A DNA stretch of 64,000 bases, from NCBI GenBank assembly GCA_003142035.1, contig PLOF01000074.1:14917-78916 (forward strand), read 5' to 3'. The translations under genes were made by a program, and so were the position numbers. This stretch comes from Candidatus Dormiibacterota bacterium (GTDB lineage Bacteria > Chloroflexota > Dormibacteria > Aeolococcales > Aeolococcaceae). Under the pieces are notes generated by a model that saw only the letters and a list, made by a program, of their open reading frames with translations, was not told the origin of the DNA and did not search any database. Shown here in pieces: positions 27,939-37,455 of the stretch (position 1 is its first letter; every line of letters begins with the position of its first letter).

Positions 27939-29488
27939 GCGTCAGCCTCCGCGTCGCCGGTCGGGCGCATCGTGGGGAAGAGCAGCACATCGCGGATGCC
28001 GGGGCTGTCGGTGAGCAGCATCACCAGACGGTCGACGCCGATGCCGAGACCCCCGGCCGGCGGCATGCCGGCCTCGATGGCCTCCAGGAAGTCCTCGTCC
28101 AGCGGCTGGGTCTCGGTCGCGCCCAGATCGCGCTGGCGGGCCTGTTCCTCGAAGCGAGCGCGCTGGTCGATGGGATCGTTGAGCTCGCTGAAGGCGTTGG
28201 CCAGCTCCCGGCCGACGACCACCAGCTCAAAGCGCTCCACGAACCGCGGGTCGTCCTTGCGCCGCCGCGCCAGCGGGCTGACCTCGGCCGGGTAGTCGAG
28301 GACGAAGGTGGGGTCGAAAAGGGTGCGCTCGACCTTCTGCTCGTAGATCTCGTTGAACACTGTGCCGGGGCCCTGGCCGGGCTGGAGCTCCACCCCCGCC
28401 CGCCGGGCCTGCGCCTCCAGGCTGCCGTCGTCCCAGGCCCGGACCGGGTCGAATCCGCAGACCTGCTCGATCAGGCGGGCCATGGTCTCGGCTCGGAAGG
28501 GAGGGGTGAGATCGAGATCGCGACCGCCGTAGCGGCGGTGCAGCGGGTCGAGGTCGGGGGCGGAGGCGCCGTCCTCCTCCATCCCGGGTGGTACGGCCCG
28601 GGCGGCATCGACGACGATCGCCTCGGTCAGCTCGCGCATGTCGACGTAGTCGGCGTACGCCTGGTAGGCCTCGAGCATCGTGAACTCAGGATTGTGCCGT
28701 GGCGAGAGGCCCTCGTTGCGGAAGACGCGGCCGATCTCGTACACCCGGCGGTAGCCACCGACCAACAGGCGCTTGAGGTGCAGCTCGATGGCGATCCGGA
28801 GGTAGACCTCGGTGTGCAGGGCGTTCCAATGCGTGCGGAATGGCACGGCATGTCCGCCCCCCGGGATGAGCTGGAGGATGGGGGTCTCGACCTCGAGGAA
28901 GTCGCGCCCCTCCAGGGTGCGCCGGACGCTGCGCAGCAGCTCGGCGCGGTGCTGGAAGTGGCGCCTCTGGCCGGCGCTCGACATCAGGTCGTAGTAACGC
29001 TTGCGGTAGCGGGTCTCCTGGTCGTGGAGCCCGTGGAACTTCTCGGGCGGCTGGCGCAGCGCCTTGACGAGCGGGGTCAGGGTCTGAACCAGCACCGTCG
29101 GCTCCCCGCGGCGGGTGCGCATCAGCGTCCCGGAGACGCCCACGATGTCACCGAGGTCGAGCAGCCGCACCGCTTCGAAGGCGGCCTCGCCGAGCTGGTC
29201 CTGCCTGAACCACACCTGCATCCGGCCGCCCTCGTCCTCCAGATGGGAAAAGACGCTCTTGCCCTGGACGCGGTGGAGCATCAGCCGCCCGGCGACCGCG
29301 ACCGGGGGGCCGGGGGTGTCCGCAGGCGGGCTGGTCGCCTCCCACTCCGCCAGCGCGCGGCGCGCCTCCTCCAGGGTGCGGTCGGGCCGGAAGTCGACGT
29401 TGTAGACGGGAAGGCCGAGGGCGGCGAGGGCTTCGGCCTTTCGCCTCCGTTCAACCATGAGGGGATCGTCGGGCATGCGACCGTACAT
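27935..29488 (-). CDS. lysS: Lysyl-tRNA synthetase (class II)
   Basis: RRTLEGRDFLEVETPILQLIPGGGHAVPFRTHWNAL, FRNEGLSPRHNPEFTMLEAYQAYADY, GLGIGVDRLVMLLTDSPGIRDVLLFPTMRP. Confidence 0.95.
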   Translation of the reverse strand: MYGRMPDDPLMVERRRKAEALAALGLPVYNVDFRPDRTLEEARRALAEWEATSPPADTPGPPVAVAGRLMLHRVQGKSVFSHLEDEGGRMQVWFRQDQLGEAAFEAVRLLDLGDIVGVSGTLMRTRRGEPTVLVQTLTPLVKALRQPPEKFHGLHDQETRYRKRYYDLMSSAGQRRHFQHRAELLRSVRRTLEGRDFLEVETPILQLIPGGGHAVPFRTHWNALHTEVYLRIAIELHLKRLLVGGYRRVYEIGRVFRNEGLSPRHNPEFTMLEAYQAYADYVDMRELTEAIVVDAARAVPPGMEEDGASAPDLDPLHRRYGGRDLDLTPPFRAETMARLIEQVCGFDPVRAWDDGSLEAQARRAGVELQPGQGPGTVFNEIYEQKVERTLFDPTFVLDYPAEVSPLARRRKDDPRFVERFELVVVGRELANAFSELNDPIDQRARFEEQARQRDLGATETQPLDEDFLEAIEAGMPPAGGLGIGVDRLVMLLTDSPGIRDVLLFPTMRPTGDAEADA

Positions 29489-29556
29489 GGTGCCCGAGCG
29501 ACGGCCCCTTCCGTGCGGATTGGGGCCAGTTTGACGCGATCTAGCGGGTTTGCCCC

Positions 29557-30018
29557 TCAGCGGAGGGCGGTGACCTTGAGCTCGCGCACTCCACCGGGGC
29601 TCTGGACAGCGACCTTGTCCCCGATCCGCCGGCCGAGCAGGGCCTTGCCGACCGGCGATTCCATCGAGATGCGGCCCGAGGTGACGTCAACCTCGGCCGG
29701 GCCCACGATGGTGAAGGCCTGGGTTCCGTACTCGTCCTTGACCTCGACGGTGGAGCCGACCTGGACGACCCCGCCGACCTCCGTCGGCTCGATGATCACG
29801 GCGTTGCGGACCATCATCTCCAGGGTGAGGATCCGCCCCTCGAGCATCCCCTGCTCGTTCTTCGCGGCCTCGTATTCGGCGTTCTCGCTGATGTCGCCAA
29901 AGTCCTTGGCGTACTTGATCCGCTCGGCGACCTCGGCGCGCCGGACCGTCCGCAGTTCCTCGAGCTCAGCTGCGAGCTTGTCGAGGCCCTCTTTGGTGAG
30001 CAAGACCGGCTTGTCCAT
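29557..30018 (-). CDS. greA: Transcription elongation factor GreA
   Basis: LTKEGLDKLAAELEELRTVRRAEVAERIKYAKDFGDISENAEYEAAKNEQ. Confidence 0.95.
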   Translation of the reverse strand: MDKPVLLTKEGLDKLAAELEELRTVRRAEVAERIKYAKDFGDISENAEYEAAKNEQGMLEGRILTLEMMVRNAVIIEPTEVGGVVQVGSTVEVKDEYGTQAFTIVGPAEVDVTSGRISMESPVGKALLGRRIGDKVAVQSPGGVRELKVTALR

Positions 30019-30154
30019 GGTGGTGGATGACCTTCGTGAACGTGGGTGGCCCTGCCGAGCGCCGCCCGGCGCATCAGTGGGGAGGCAGGGGAGTATAGGT
30101 GCTGCGCGTGAAACGATGGTGGCGACGTTCAAGTAACAAACTGACCCCACCTGG

Positions 30155-30184
30155 TTGACCCCGATCTGATAACCTACCTATCAT
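30155..30184 (+). promoter_or_regulatory. Candidate promoter for an orphan small RNA
   Basis: TTGACC (30155-30160), 18-nt spacer, TATCAT (30179-30184). Confidence 0.5.
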
Positions 30185-30190
30185 CCTCAC

Positions 30191-30265
30191 AGCGGTCGGG
30201 GACCGCACCTCATAAGCCCCCCCTCTCGGGGCGTCTCTGGACTTCCAGGGGCGCCCTCTTTTTTT
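30191..30265 (+). ncRNA. Candidate orphan small RNA between greA and dusB
   Basis: Begins with hairpin GCGGTC-GGG-GACCGC and ends in a strong intrinsic terminator; no + strand coding sequence flanks it. Confidence 0.45.
30229..30265 (+). terminator. Rho-independent terminator
   Basis: 12-bp stem GGGCGTCTCTGG-actt-CCAGGGGCGCCC (with G-U pairs) followed by TCTTTTTTT. Confidence 0.85.
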
Positions 30266-30366
30266 GGGTGGCGCGGGCTCACATCTTCGGATACCCAGGG
30301 ACTCAGGTTTTCCGATCCCCGGCGAGTGGATCTTCGCCGCCGGGGGTGTGCCCTCGGGGCCGGGGC

Positions 30367-31437
30367 TCAGCCCTCGCCGCTCGTGAAGATCGGCTGGAAC
30401 CAGCCACCCGGGCCGAGGCCGGCGGCGAGCGCCTGGCCCAGGATGGCATCGAGGTCAGCCCGCGTGACCAGGGTCTGCACCATCGCCCGGAGCTTGGCCG
30501 CGCCGTTGCACCCCTTGATGGTCCAGGACACGTACTTGCGGCCGACCACCAGGGCGCGAGCCTCCCCGTAATGCTCGATGAGCAGCTCCACGTGCCTCCG
30601 GGTCAGCTCGATCCGGTCCGCGAAGCCGAGGTCGGGGAGGAGCTCGCCGGTCGCGACGTGGTGGACGGCCTGGCGTACGAGCCAGAGGTTGCCCAGGGCG
30701 CCCCGGGCGATCACCACGCCGTCCACATCGCCGGCGAGCAGCCGGCGCCGGATCTCGCTGACGTCGGTGACATCGCCGCTCCCCACCACGGGGATGCGGA
30801 CCGCCTGCTTGACCCGGGCGATCTCCGCCCAGTCCGCATGCCCTGTGTAGCGTTGCGCCCGGGTGCGCCCGTGGACGGTCACCATCGCGCACCCAGAGTC
30901 CTCCAGGGCCCGCGCCAGCTCCGAGGCGTTGATCGAGGAGTGGTCCCAGCCGAGCCGCATCTTGGCGGTGACGGGGACGTCGACCGCCTCGACCATGGCC
31001 CGGATCACCCGCGCCGCGCCGGCCACATCCCTCGCCAGGCCCGCGCCCGAGCCCCGCGTGGTGACTCGCGGCACGGGGCAGCCGAGGTTGACGTCGACCA
31101 CGGACGCCCCCCGCTCGACGCAGATCGCGGCGGCCTCGGCCATCATCGCCGGGTCGCAGCCGACCAGCTGGGCGGCGGCCGGGCGCACCCCGGGATCGAA
31201 GGTGAGCAGCTCCAGGGTCCGGGGGATGCGGCGCACCACCGGCTCGGCGGCGGTCATCTCGGCGGAGACCAGTCCGGCCCCGAACTCCCGGGCAAGCCGC
31301 CGGAAGGGGTCGTCGGTGATCCCGACCATGGGGGCGATCAGCACCGGGGAGTCGACCTCCAGCCGCCCGATCCGCAGCGGGGCGGGGGCGGGAAGGGAAC
31401 GGGGTGGCGCCGCCGGTGCCGGCTCCGCGACAGTCAT
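30367..31437 (-). CDS. dusB: tRNA-dihydrouridine synthase (DusB family)
   Basis: LIAPMVGITDDPFRRLARE, DVNLGCPVPRVTTRGSGAGL, VTVHGRTRAQRYTGHADW, VVGSGDV. Confidence 0.9.
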   Translation of the reverse strand: MTVAEPAPAAPPRSLPAPAPLRIGRLEVDSPVLIAPMVGITDDPFRRLAREFGAGLVSAEMTAAEPVVRRIPRTLELLTFDPGVRPAAAQLVGCDPAMMAEAAAICVERGASVVDVNLGCPVPRVTTRGSGAGLARDVAGAARVIRAMVEAVDVPVTAKMRLGWDHSSINASELARALEDSGCAMVTVHGRTRAQRYTGHADWAEIARVKQAVRIPVVGSGDVTDVSEIRRRLLAGDVDGVVIARGALGNLWLVRQAVHHVATGELLPDLGFADRIELTRRHVELLIEHYGEARALVVGRKYVSWTIKGCNGAAKLRAMVQTLVTRADLDAILGQALAAGLGPGGWFQPIFTSGEG

Positions 31438-31531
31438 GCAGCCATGGTAGGGGGCGAGCCGCGCGCAGCTCACCTCCCACTCGGCGCCACTCGGCGCCGG
31501 ACGAGCTCCACAGATGAGCGCCCTCGCGAGC

Positions 31532-32299
31532 TCAGGAGGCGTTGAGCTCGTGGATGAGGCGGAGACCCACAAGGGTCAGGCGCTCGTCGACGGCGCGGAC
31601 CCCGGAGATGAGGCCGGCCATCAGTGGAGCGAGGCCCCCGGTGAGGATCAGCTTGGGGTCACCCTCCATCTCCCGGCGCATCCGGACCACCAGCCCCTCC
31701 ACCAGGCCGGCGTAACCGAGGACGAGGCCGGCCTGCATCGAGGCTCGGGGGTTGCGTCCCAGGACGGTCTCGGGTGCTGCCAGGTCGACGGGGGAGAGTC
31801 GGGCGGCCCGCGCAACCAGCGCGTCGTGGCTGACCATGAGACCCGGAGCCACGGCCCCACCCAGGTAGTCGCCGGCGGCGTCGATGGCGTCGATGGTGGT
31901 GGCGGTCCCGAAGTCGCAGATGATGGCCGGACCGCCGTAGAGGTGCTGAGCGGCGACGGCGTTGGCGATCCGATCTGCCCCGACCAGCGACGGGTCGTCG
32001 TAGTTGATGCGGATTCCGGTCCGAACCCCCGGCCCGACGACGAGCGGGGGATGGCCGAAGCGCTGGCGGGCCAGTTCTTCGATGCTCCGGGAGAGATCGG
32101 GGACCACATTGCTGACCGCGACGGCCGATATCGCCTCAGGCTCCAGCCCGGCGGAGCGCAGCAGGGAGACGACCACCAGCCCGAGCTCGGCGCCCGTCGC
32201 CCGGGGCTCCGTGTGGTATCGGAAATCGGTGACCAGCCGGCTCCCGTCGAAGACGCCGACGACGGTGTCGGTGTTGCCGACATCGATGGCAAGCAGCAT
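31532..32299 (-). CDS. coaX: Type III pantothenate kinase
   Basis: MLLAIDVGNTDTVVGVFDG, GADRIANAVAAQHLYGGPAIICDFGTATTIDAID, YLGGAVAPGL. Confidence 0.94.
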   Translation of the reverse strand: MLLAIDVGNTDTVVGVFDGSRLVTDFRYHTEPRATGAELGLVVVSLLRSAGLEPEAISAVAVSNVVPDLSRSIEELARQRFGHPPLVVGPGVRTGIRINYDDPSLVGADRIANAVAAQHLYGGPAIICDFGTATTIDAIDAAGDYLGGAVAPGLMVSHDALVARAARLSPVDLAAPETVLGRNPRASMQAGLVLGYAGLVEGLVVRMRREMEGDPKLILTGGLAPLMAGLISGVRAVDERLTLVGLRLIHELNAS

Positions 32300-32325
32300 C
32301 GAGGCCGATTGTGACGCGCAGCGCC

Positions 32326-32444
32326 AGCAGGGCGCTGAAGAACATCCACCGATGGAATCCAAGGCCGAGCCCCCGCAGGAGGCGACGCACGCATCACCGA
32401 GGATGGGGGCGGCAGGACCGTCGGGGGTTCTTCAGCGCCCTGCT
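32326..32444. mobile_element. MITE-like element, copy 1 (119 bp)
   Basis: Perfect 18-bp terminal inverted repeats AGCAGGGCGCTGAAGAAC / GTTCTTCAGCGCCCTGCT; about 68-bp right segment nearly identical to copy 2. Confidence 0.7.
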
Positions 32445-32506
32445 AGAGGCGCGCGACCACGGCGACGGCGGCGACCACGGGCCGGACGGGTAGGATCACT
32501 GCCGCA

Positions 32507-33364
32507 GTGAAACGCGTGCACCTGGTGTGTGACAGCACCGCCGACCTCGGCCTCGCCTACTACCCCGCCCACGACGTGGAGATGGTCCCGCTCAGCATCA
32601 TCTTCGGAGAGGAGCAGTACCTCGACCAGGTGGAGATGCCGACCAGGGAGTTCTACCGGCGGATGCGCGCCGGCGGGCCCCACCCACAAACCTCCCAGCC
32701 ATCGCCGGGCGTGTTCGCGGAGGTCTTCGAGCGGCTGGGAAGTGACGGCGCTCCGGTGATCTGCACCACCATCAGCTCCGATTTGAGCGGTACCGCCGGC
32801 TCGGCGATGCAGGCGCGCCAGGCTCTTCCCGACCTCGACATCCGGATCGTCGAAACCAAGTCCTGCGGGCCGGCCCATGGCGCCGCGCTGGCCATGGCCG
32901 CGGCCATCCGCGACCGGGGCGGCAGCGCTGACGCGATCGTGGCCGCCATTGACCGGCTGAAGGCGGCGCAGCACCTCGTGTTCACCGTCGAGAACCTCGA
33001 GTACCTCCGGCGCGGCGGGCGCATCGGCGCCGCCCGGGCGCTGCTCGGCACCGTCCTCAGCATCAAGCCGATCCTCGCCTTCATCGACGGCAAGGTGCAG
33101 GTCCTCGACCAGGTGCGCACCTATCCCCGGGCCCTGGATCGCGTCGTCCAGGAGCTGGCGTCCACGGTCCGGGAATGGGGCCGGACCGTGACCACATTGG
33201 CCCACGCCGACAACCGCGAGGGTGCCGAGGAGCTGGCCCGCAAGGTGGCGGCCGTCACCGGGGAGGCCCCGCAGATCGTCGAGGTCGGCGCCGTGCTCGG
33301 CTGCCACGTGGGGCCGGGCGCCTTCGGCCTCTTTTACCATCCGGCCTCGGCGGTGCAGGCGTGA
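32507..33364 (+). CDS. DegV family (fatty-acid-binding) protein
   Basis: HLVCDSTADLGLAYYPAHDVEMVPLSIIFGEEQYLD, TSQPSPG, SSDLSGTAGSA. Confidence 0.92.
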   Translation: MKRVHLVCDSTADLGLAYYPAHDVEMVPLSIIFGEEQYLDQVEMPTREFYRRMRAGGPHPQTSQPSPGVFAEVFERLGSDGAPVICTTISSDLSGTAGSAMQARQALPDLDIRIVETKSCGPAHGAALAMAAAIRDRGGSADAIVAAIDRLKAAQHLVFTVENLEYLRRGGRIGAARALLGTVLSIKPILAFIDGKVQVLDQVRTYPRALDRVVQELASTVREWGRTVTTLAHADNREGAEELARKVAAVTGEAPQIVEVGAVLGCHVGPGAFGLFYHPASAVQA

Positions 33365-33442
33365 TCGGCACGTGACGCGACTGGATAGATCGCTGTACTT
33401 TATGCATGGACGGGATGTCAGACAGTTAGGATCGGACCCTCA

Positions 33443-34300
33443 GTGAGCCCGATCCACCTCGTGTGCGACAGCACCGCCGACCTCGACGCCGCCTACGCCG
33501 CCGCCCACGGGGTCACGGTGGTGCCGCTGCGGGTCTTCTTCGGGGAGGAGGAGTTCCTCGATCAGGTCGAGATGTCCACTGCCGAGTTCTACCAGCGCAT
33601 GCGCGCCGGCGGGCCTCACCCCCGGACGTCCCAACCACCCCCCGGCGACTTCGCCGCGGTCTTCTCCCGTCTGGGAGCTGATGGCGGCACCATCATCTGC
33701 ACCACCATCTCGGGCGACCTGAGCGGGACGGTCGGCTCGGCGCTCCAGGCGCGCGGCTCCCTCCCCGATCTCGACATCCGGGTGGTCGACACCCGGTCAG
33801 TCGGGCCCGGCCACACCAACGCGGTCGAGGCGGCCGTCGCCGTCCGGGACCGGGGCGGCGAGGCGGACGACATCGTGGCCACCCTGAACCGGCTGGTGGC
33901 CGCGCAGCAGCTCGTCTTCACCGTGGAGACCCTCGAGTACCTCCATCGCGGGGGGCGTATCGGCGGCGCCCAGGCCGTCCTCGGCACCGTCCTCGACATC
34001 AAGCCCATCCTCGGCATCCACGACGGCAAGATCGACGTGGTCGAACGGGTGCGCACCTACCCGCGGGCGCTGAAGCGCCTGGTGCAGGAGATGGCGTCCA
34101 TGGTCCCCGAGTGGGGCCCCACAAAGGCCGCGGTCGCCCACGCCGCCAGCCCCCAGCACGCCCACGCCGTGGCCGCTCAGATCGCGGCGGTCACCGGTGA
34201 GCTGCCCACCATCGTGGAGGTGGGAGCGGTGCTCGGCTGCCACGCCGGACCGGGTGGATTCGGTCTCGCCTTCCACCCGAAGTCCGTCCTCGACGGCTGA
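33443..34300 (+). CDS. DegV family protein, tandem paralog
   Basis: HLVCDSTADLDAAYAAAHGVTVVPLRVFFGEEEFLD; co-linear with the preceding DegV. Confidence 0.92.
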   Translation: MSPIHLVCDSTADLDAAYAAAHGVTVVPLRVFFGEEEFLDQVEMSTAEFYQRMRAGGPHPRTSQPPPGDFAAVFSRLGADGGTIICTTISGDLSGTVGSALQARGSLPDLDIRVVDTRSVGPGHTNAVEAAVAVRDRGGEADDIVATLNRLVAAQQLVFTVETLEYLHRGGRIGGAQAVLGTVLDIKPILGIHDGKIDVVERVRTYPRALKRLVQEMASMVPEWGPTKAAVAHAASPQHAHAVAAQIAAVTGELPTIVEVGAVLGCHAGPGGFGLAFHPKSVLDG

Positions 34301-34412
34301 GCGGACCCCGCTCGGGGTTCGGCGGAGCCCCGCGACGCTCTCGCGCCAGACCCCAGTTACCGGTGTTAGGATGCTGGTCGGACGCCCAATCAATGTGAAA
34401 AGAGGACCGCCC

Positions 34413-35105
34413 ATGAACCTTGCGGTGGCGAACCCGGCGTCGGGAAGCGCGGGCGGTCGCGCGGCGATCAGCCGGCGGCGGCGCGCTGAGATCGTCCGGG
34501 CGGCGGCCACCGTGCTGGGCCGCCAGGGCAGCGCGGACACCTCGATGAAGGAGATCGCGCGCGAGGCGGGGGTCGCCCCCGGTCTCCTCCACTACTACTT
34601 CGAGTCCAAGGACGAGCTGCTGCTGGCCGTTGCCGGGGAGCTCGACCGGCAGATGAGCGAGGCATGGGCGGCGGCGGTCGAGGGCATCGAGGACCCCCTG
34701 GAGCGACTGGTGGCGGCGCTGGACACCGCCGCCGGCTTGTGCGCCCGCCACCCGGAGCTATGGCGAGCACTGCTCGACGTCTCGATGCTGAGCCTCTCCC
34801 ATCCGGCGCTCCAGGCTCGGTGCCAGGAGCTGCGGACGCGGTTCGTCGCGGGCATCGAGGCCGAGGTGCGCGGGGCCCTGGGGCGGCTGCCCGCCTACTC
34901 GCTGGTGGCCCCGGGGGACCTCGCCAGCGCCATCGGTGGGGCCATCGAGGGGGCTGCCGTCGCCGCCCTGGTCGGGGGCCGCGACACCACCTCGTGGATG
35001 CGAGCGCTCAAGGTGATGGTGCTGTCGGTCGTGGTCACCGCCTACGTCACCGCCGGCCTGGAGCCACCCGTGGCCCGGCTCGCCCAGCTGCTCCGGCCGC
35101 GCTGA
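34413..35105 (+). CDS. TetR family transcriptional regulator
   Basis: RRAEIVRAAATVLGRQGSADTSMKEIAREAGVAPGLLHYYFESKDELL. Confidence 0.9.
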   Translation: MNLAVANPASGSAGGRAAISRRRRAEIVRAAATVLGRQGSADTSMKEIAREAGVAPGLLHYYFESKDELLLAVAGELDRQMSEAWAAAVEGIEDPLERLVAALDTAAGLCARHPELWRALLDVSMLSLSHPALQARCQELRTRFVAGIEAEVRGALGRLPAYSLVAPGDLASAIGGAIEGAAVAALVGGRDTTSWMRALKVMVLSVVVTAYVTAGLEPPVARLAQLLRPR

Positions 35106-35106
35106 G

Positions 35107-35475
35107 ATGCGCCACCGCGATCTCCGCTGCCCGAGCGGCTGCACCGGGGGCCGTTTCGAGGCGCTCAACGCCCCGGTCTACGTGGATTCGCAAGCGCGCT
35201 ACCTGGAGCACGACGACAGCTTCGCCACCTTCGTCTGCGCCGAGTGCCAGTCGGTGGCCGTCGACCTGATCCAGGCAGCCGATCTGATGCAGCGCGATGA
35301 CGACGTCGAGCCCCAGGTGCTGGTCTGTCCCCAGTGCAGCACCCAGATGCTGCCGCCCCTCGACGACGAGCTGGCGCCCTTCGTGGAGTGCCCGATGTGC
35401 GAAACGCGCTTTGCACTCGAGGAGGGGATGCCACACCTTCACGGCACCACGTTTGACGCCGGGGAGGACACGTAG
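35107..35475 (+). CDS. Small zinc-ribbon (CpXC-like) protein
   Basis: RCPSGC, FVCAECQS, VCPQCSTQ, ECPMCETRF. Confidence 0.65.
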   Translation: MRHRDLRCPSGCTGGRFEALNAPVYVDSQARYLEHDDSFATFVCAECQSVAVDLIQAADLMQRDDDVEPQVLVCPQCSTQMLPPLDDELAPFVECPMCETRFALEEGMPHLHGTTFDAGEDT

Positions 35476-35525
35476 GCCCGGGTGCTGGCGGGCAACCCAC
35501 GCGCCGATGCCATCATGGGCCGGCC

Positions 35526-36827
35526 GTGCTCGAAATCCTCCGGGCGCTCCTGACCCGCCGCCTCGAACCCGCCCACCGGCTGCTGCTCGGCCAGCTGGTG
35601 ATGTTCACCGGCATCGCCGCCCTCTTCCCGGTCGTGCCCCTCTACGTCCGCTCCCATGGCGGCACCTCCGCCGACATCGCCCTCTTCGTCGCCGGGCCAC
35701 TGGTGGCCAGCGCCCTGGTACAGCTCCCGGCGGGACACCTCGTCGACCGCATCGGTCGCAAGCCGGTGCTGATCGGCAGCCGGCTGCTCTACGCGGCCCT
35801 CTCCGGCGGGCTCTTCCTCAACCTGGGACCGCTCTGGCTGCTGGCCCTGCTGCGCGTCGGGCAGGGAGCGAGCGGCGGCGCCTACGTCCCGGCCCTCCGC
35901 GCCGCGCTCGCCGACCTCACCGCGCCCGCGGAGCGGGGCCACCGCTACGCGCAGCTCCAGGGCTGCGAGATGGTCGGGCTGCTCCTCGGGCCCGCCATCG
36001 GCGGGGCCATCGCCCTCTGGGCGTACTCGGGGATCTTCGCGGCCTCGGGGATCGCCGTCCTGCTCGGCCTGGGGGCTCTGATCCGCATGCCCGAGACACG
36101 CGGCGCTGACATCGCCGTGTCACCGCCCGCGCCGGCGCCCTCCGCGGCGCGGGTCGGCTCTCCGTCGCCGGCCGCGACTCCGGCTCCGGTCACCCCGCCG
36201 GCACGGCGCTGGTGGTGGCTCCGACCCGCGCTGCTCGTCCCGAGCGTGGCCCTGGCGGCATCCGGAACGATGTTCAGCATGTACGACGTCGTCTGGCCGC
36301 AGTATCTGACCGCGCGCGGCTACGACAGCCTGGTCATCGGGCTCTCCATCTCCTTCTTCGCCGTGCCCATCCTCCTGCTCACCGGCAAGGGCGGCCGGCT
36401 GAGCGACCGAGCCAACCGGCGGCTGCTGGTGCCCGCGGCGCTCTGCGGAGTGGCCGCCTGTGCCTCCACCTACCCATGGCTCCGCAGCATCTTCCCGATC
36501 CTCGCCGTCGGCACGGTCGAGTCGCTCGCCGTCATGCTCGTCGAGCCCTCCCTCTTCGCCGTCATCAGCGAGTCGACGGCGACTTCGCTGCGGGGACGGG
36601 CGATGGGCATCGGTGGGCTCTTCGAGGCAGGCGGAGGTGCCTTCGGAGCCGGCGTGCTCGGTGCCCTCTACGGGATCGCCGAGCCCCTCCCCTTCCTGGG
36701 CGGCGCCACCGTCTGCCTGCTGGCCGCCCTGGTGTGTGCGCGCGCCCTCCCCCGCCATCGCCCCGCCGGAGCGGCGCCGGACCTCCAACCGGCAGGCATC
36801 GCCCGCCCCGAGGTGGACGTCGTCTGA
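35526..36827 (+). CDS. MFS transporter
   Basis: LVDRIGRKPVLIGSRLLYA, MRP-type 12-TM pattern. Confidence 0.87.
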   Translation: MLEILRALLTRRLEPAHRLLLGQLVMFTGIAALFPVVPLYVRSHGGTSADIALFVAGPLVASALVQLPAGHLVDRIGRKPVLIGSRLLYAALSGGLFLNLGPLWLLALLRVGQGASGGAYVPALRAALADLTAPAERGHRYAQLQGCEMVGLLLGPAIGGAIALWAYSGIFAASGIAVLLGLGALIRMPETRGADIAVSPPAPAPSAARVGSPSPAATPAPVTPPARRWWWLRPALLVPSVALAASGTMFSMYDVVWPQYLTARGYDSLVIGLSISFFAVPILLLTGKGGRLSDRANRRLLVPAALCGVAACASTYPWLRSIFPILAVGTVESLAVMLVEPSLFAVISESTATSLRGRAMGIGGLFEAGGGAFGAGVLGALYGIAEPLPFLGGATVCLLAALVCARALPRHRPAGAAPDLQPAGIARPEVDVV

Positions 36828-36936
36828 GCCCGACGGGCGAGCAACGGCCGCAGGAGCTGCGGGCGGGAGATGTGGCAACGTGTCCGCCGCAAGCAACGCA
36901 GGCGTGCGGCGATGTCTGCCGCACCAGGAGGGGCCC

Positions 36937-37455
36937 ATGTCCGTGATCGACGACATCCAGGAGGACAACCTGATGCGCGCGTCCCGCTACGACGTGCGTG
37001 CCGGCTCCCTGCACGCGATCCCGGCCCGGCACATCGCCGTGGTCGGCTGCATGGACGGGCGGATCGACCTTCCCGCCATCCTCGGGCTGCAGACCGGGGA
37101 TGCCCACCTCATCCGCAACGCGGGCGGCGTCGCCACCGATGACGTCATCCGCTCGCTGGTCGTCTCCCAGCGCATTCTCGGCACCCGCGAGGTGATGCTG
37201 GTCCACCACACGGGGTGCGGGATGCTCGGCTTCCGCGATGACGATCTGAAGGCACAGATCGAGCAGGAGACCGGCGTCCGGCCGCCCTTTGCCCTCGAGG
37301 CCTTCTCCGACCTCGATGCCGACGTGCGGCAGTCGGTCAACCGCATCCGCCTCAGCCCCTACCTGCCGTACCGGGACGAGGTGCGGGGGTTCGTCTTCGA
37401 TGTGCTGACCGGCCGCCTCCGGGAGGTGTACGCCGGTATCGCGGCGGGCGGCTGA
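36937..37455 (+). CDS. Beta-carbonic anhydrase
   Basis: AVVGCMDGRIDLPAILGLQTGDAHLIRNAGGVATDD, VMLVHHTGCGML. Confidence 0.92.
   Translation: MSVIDDIQEDNLMRASRYDVRAGSLHAIPARHIAVVGCMDGRIDLPAILGLQTGDAHLIRNAGGVATDDVIRSLVVSQRILGTREVMLVHHTGCGMLGFRDDDLKAQIEQETGVRPPFALEAFSDLDADVRQSVNRIRLSPYLPYRDEVRGFVFDVLTGRLREVYAGIAAGG

Noticed and set aside
30257-30366. Hairpin at 30229-30256 as the dusB terminator on the - strand
   Set aside because: On the - strand the hairpin is preceded by A residues and not followed by a U-tract; orientation fits the + strand.
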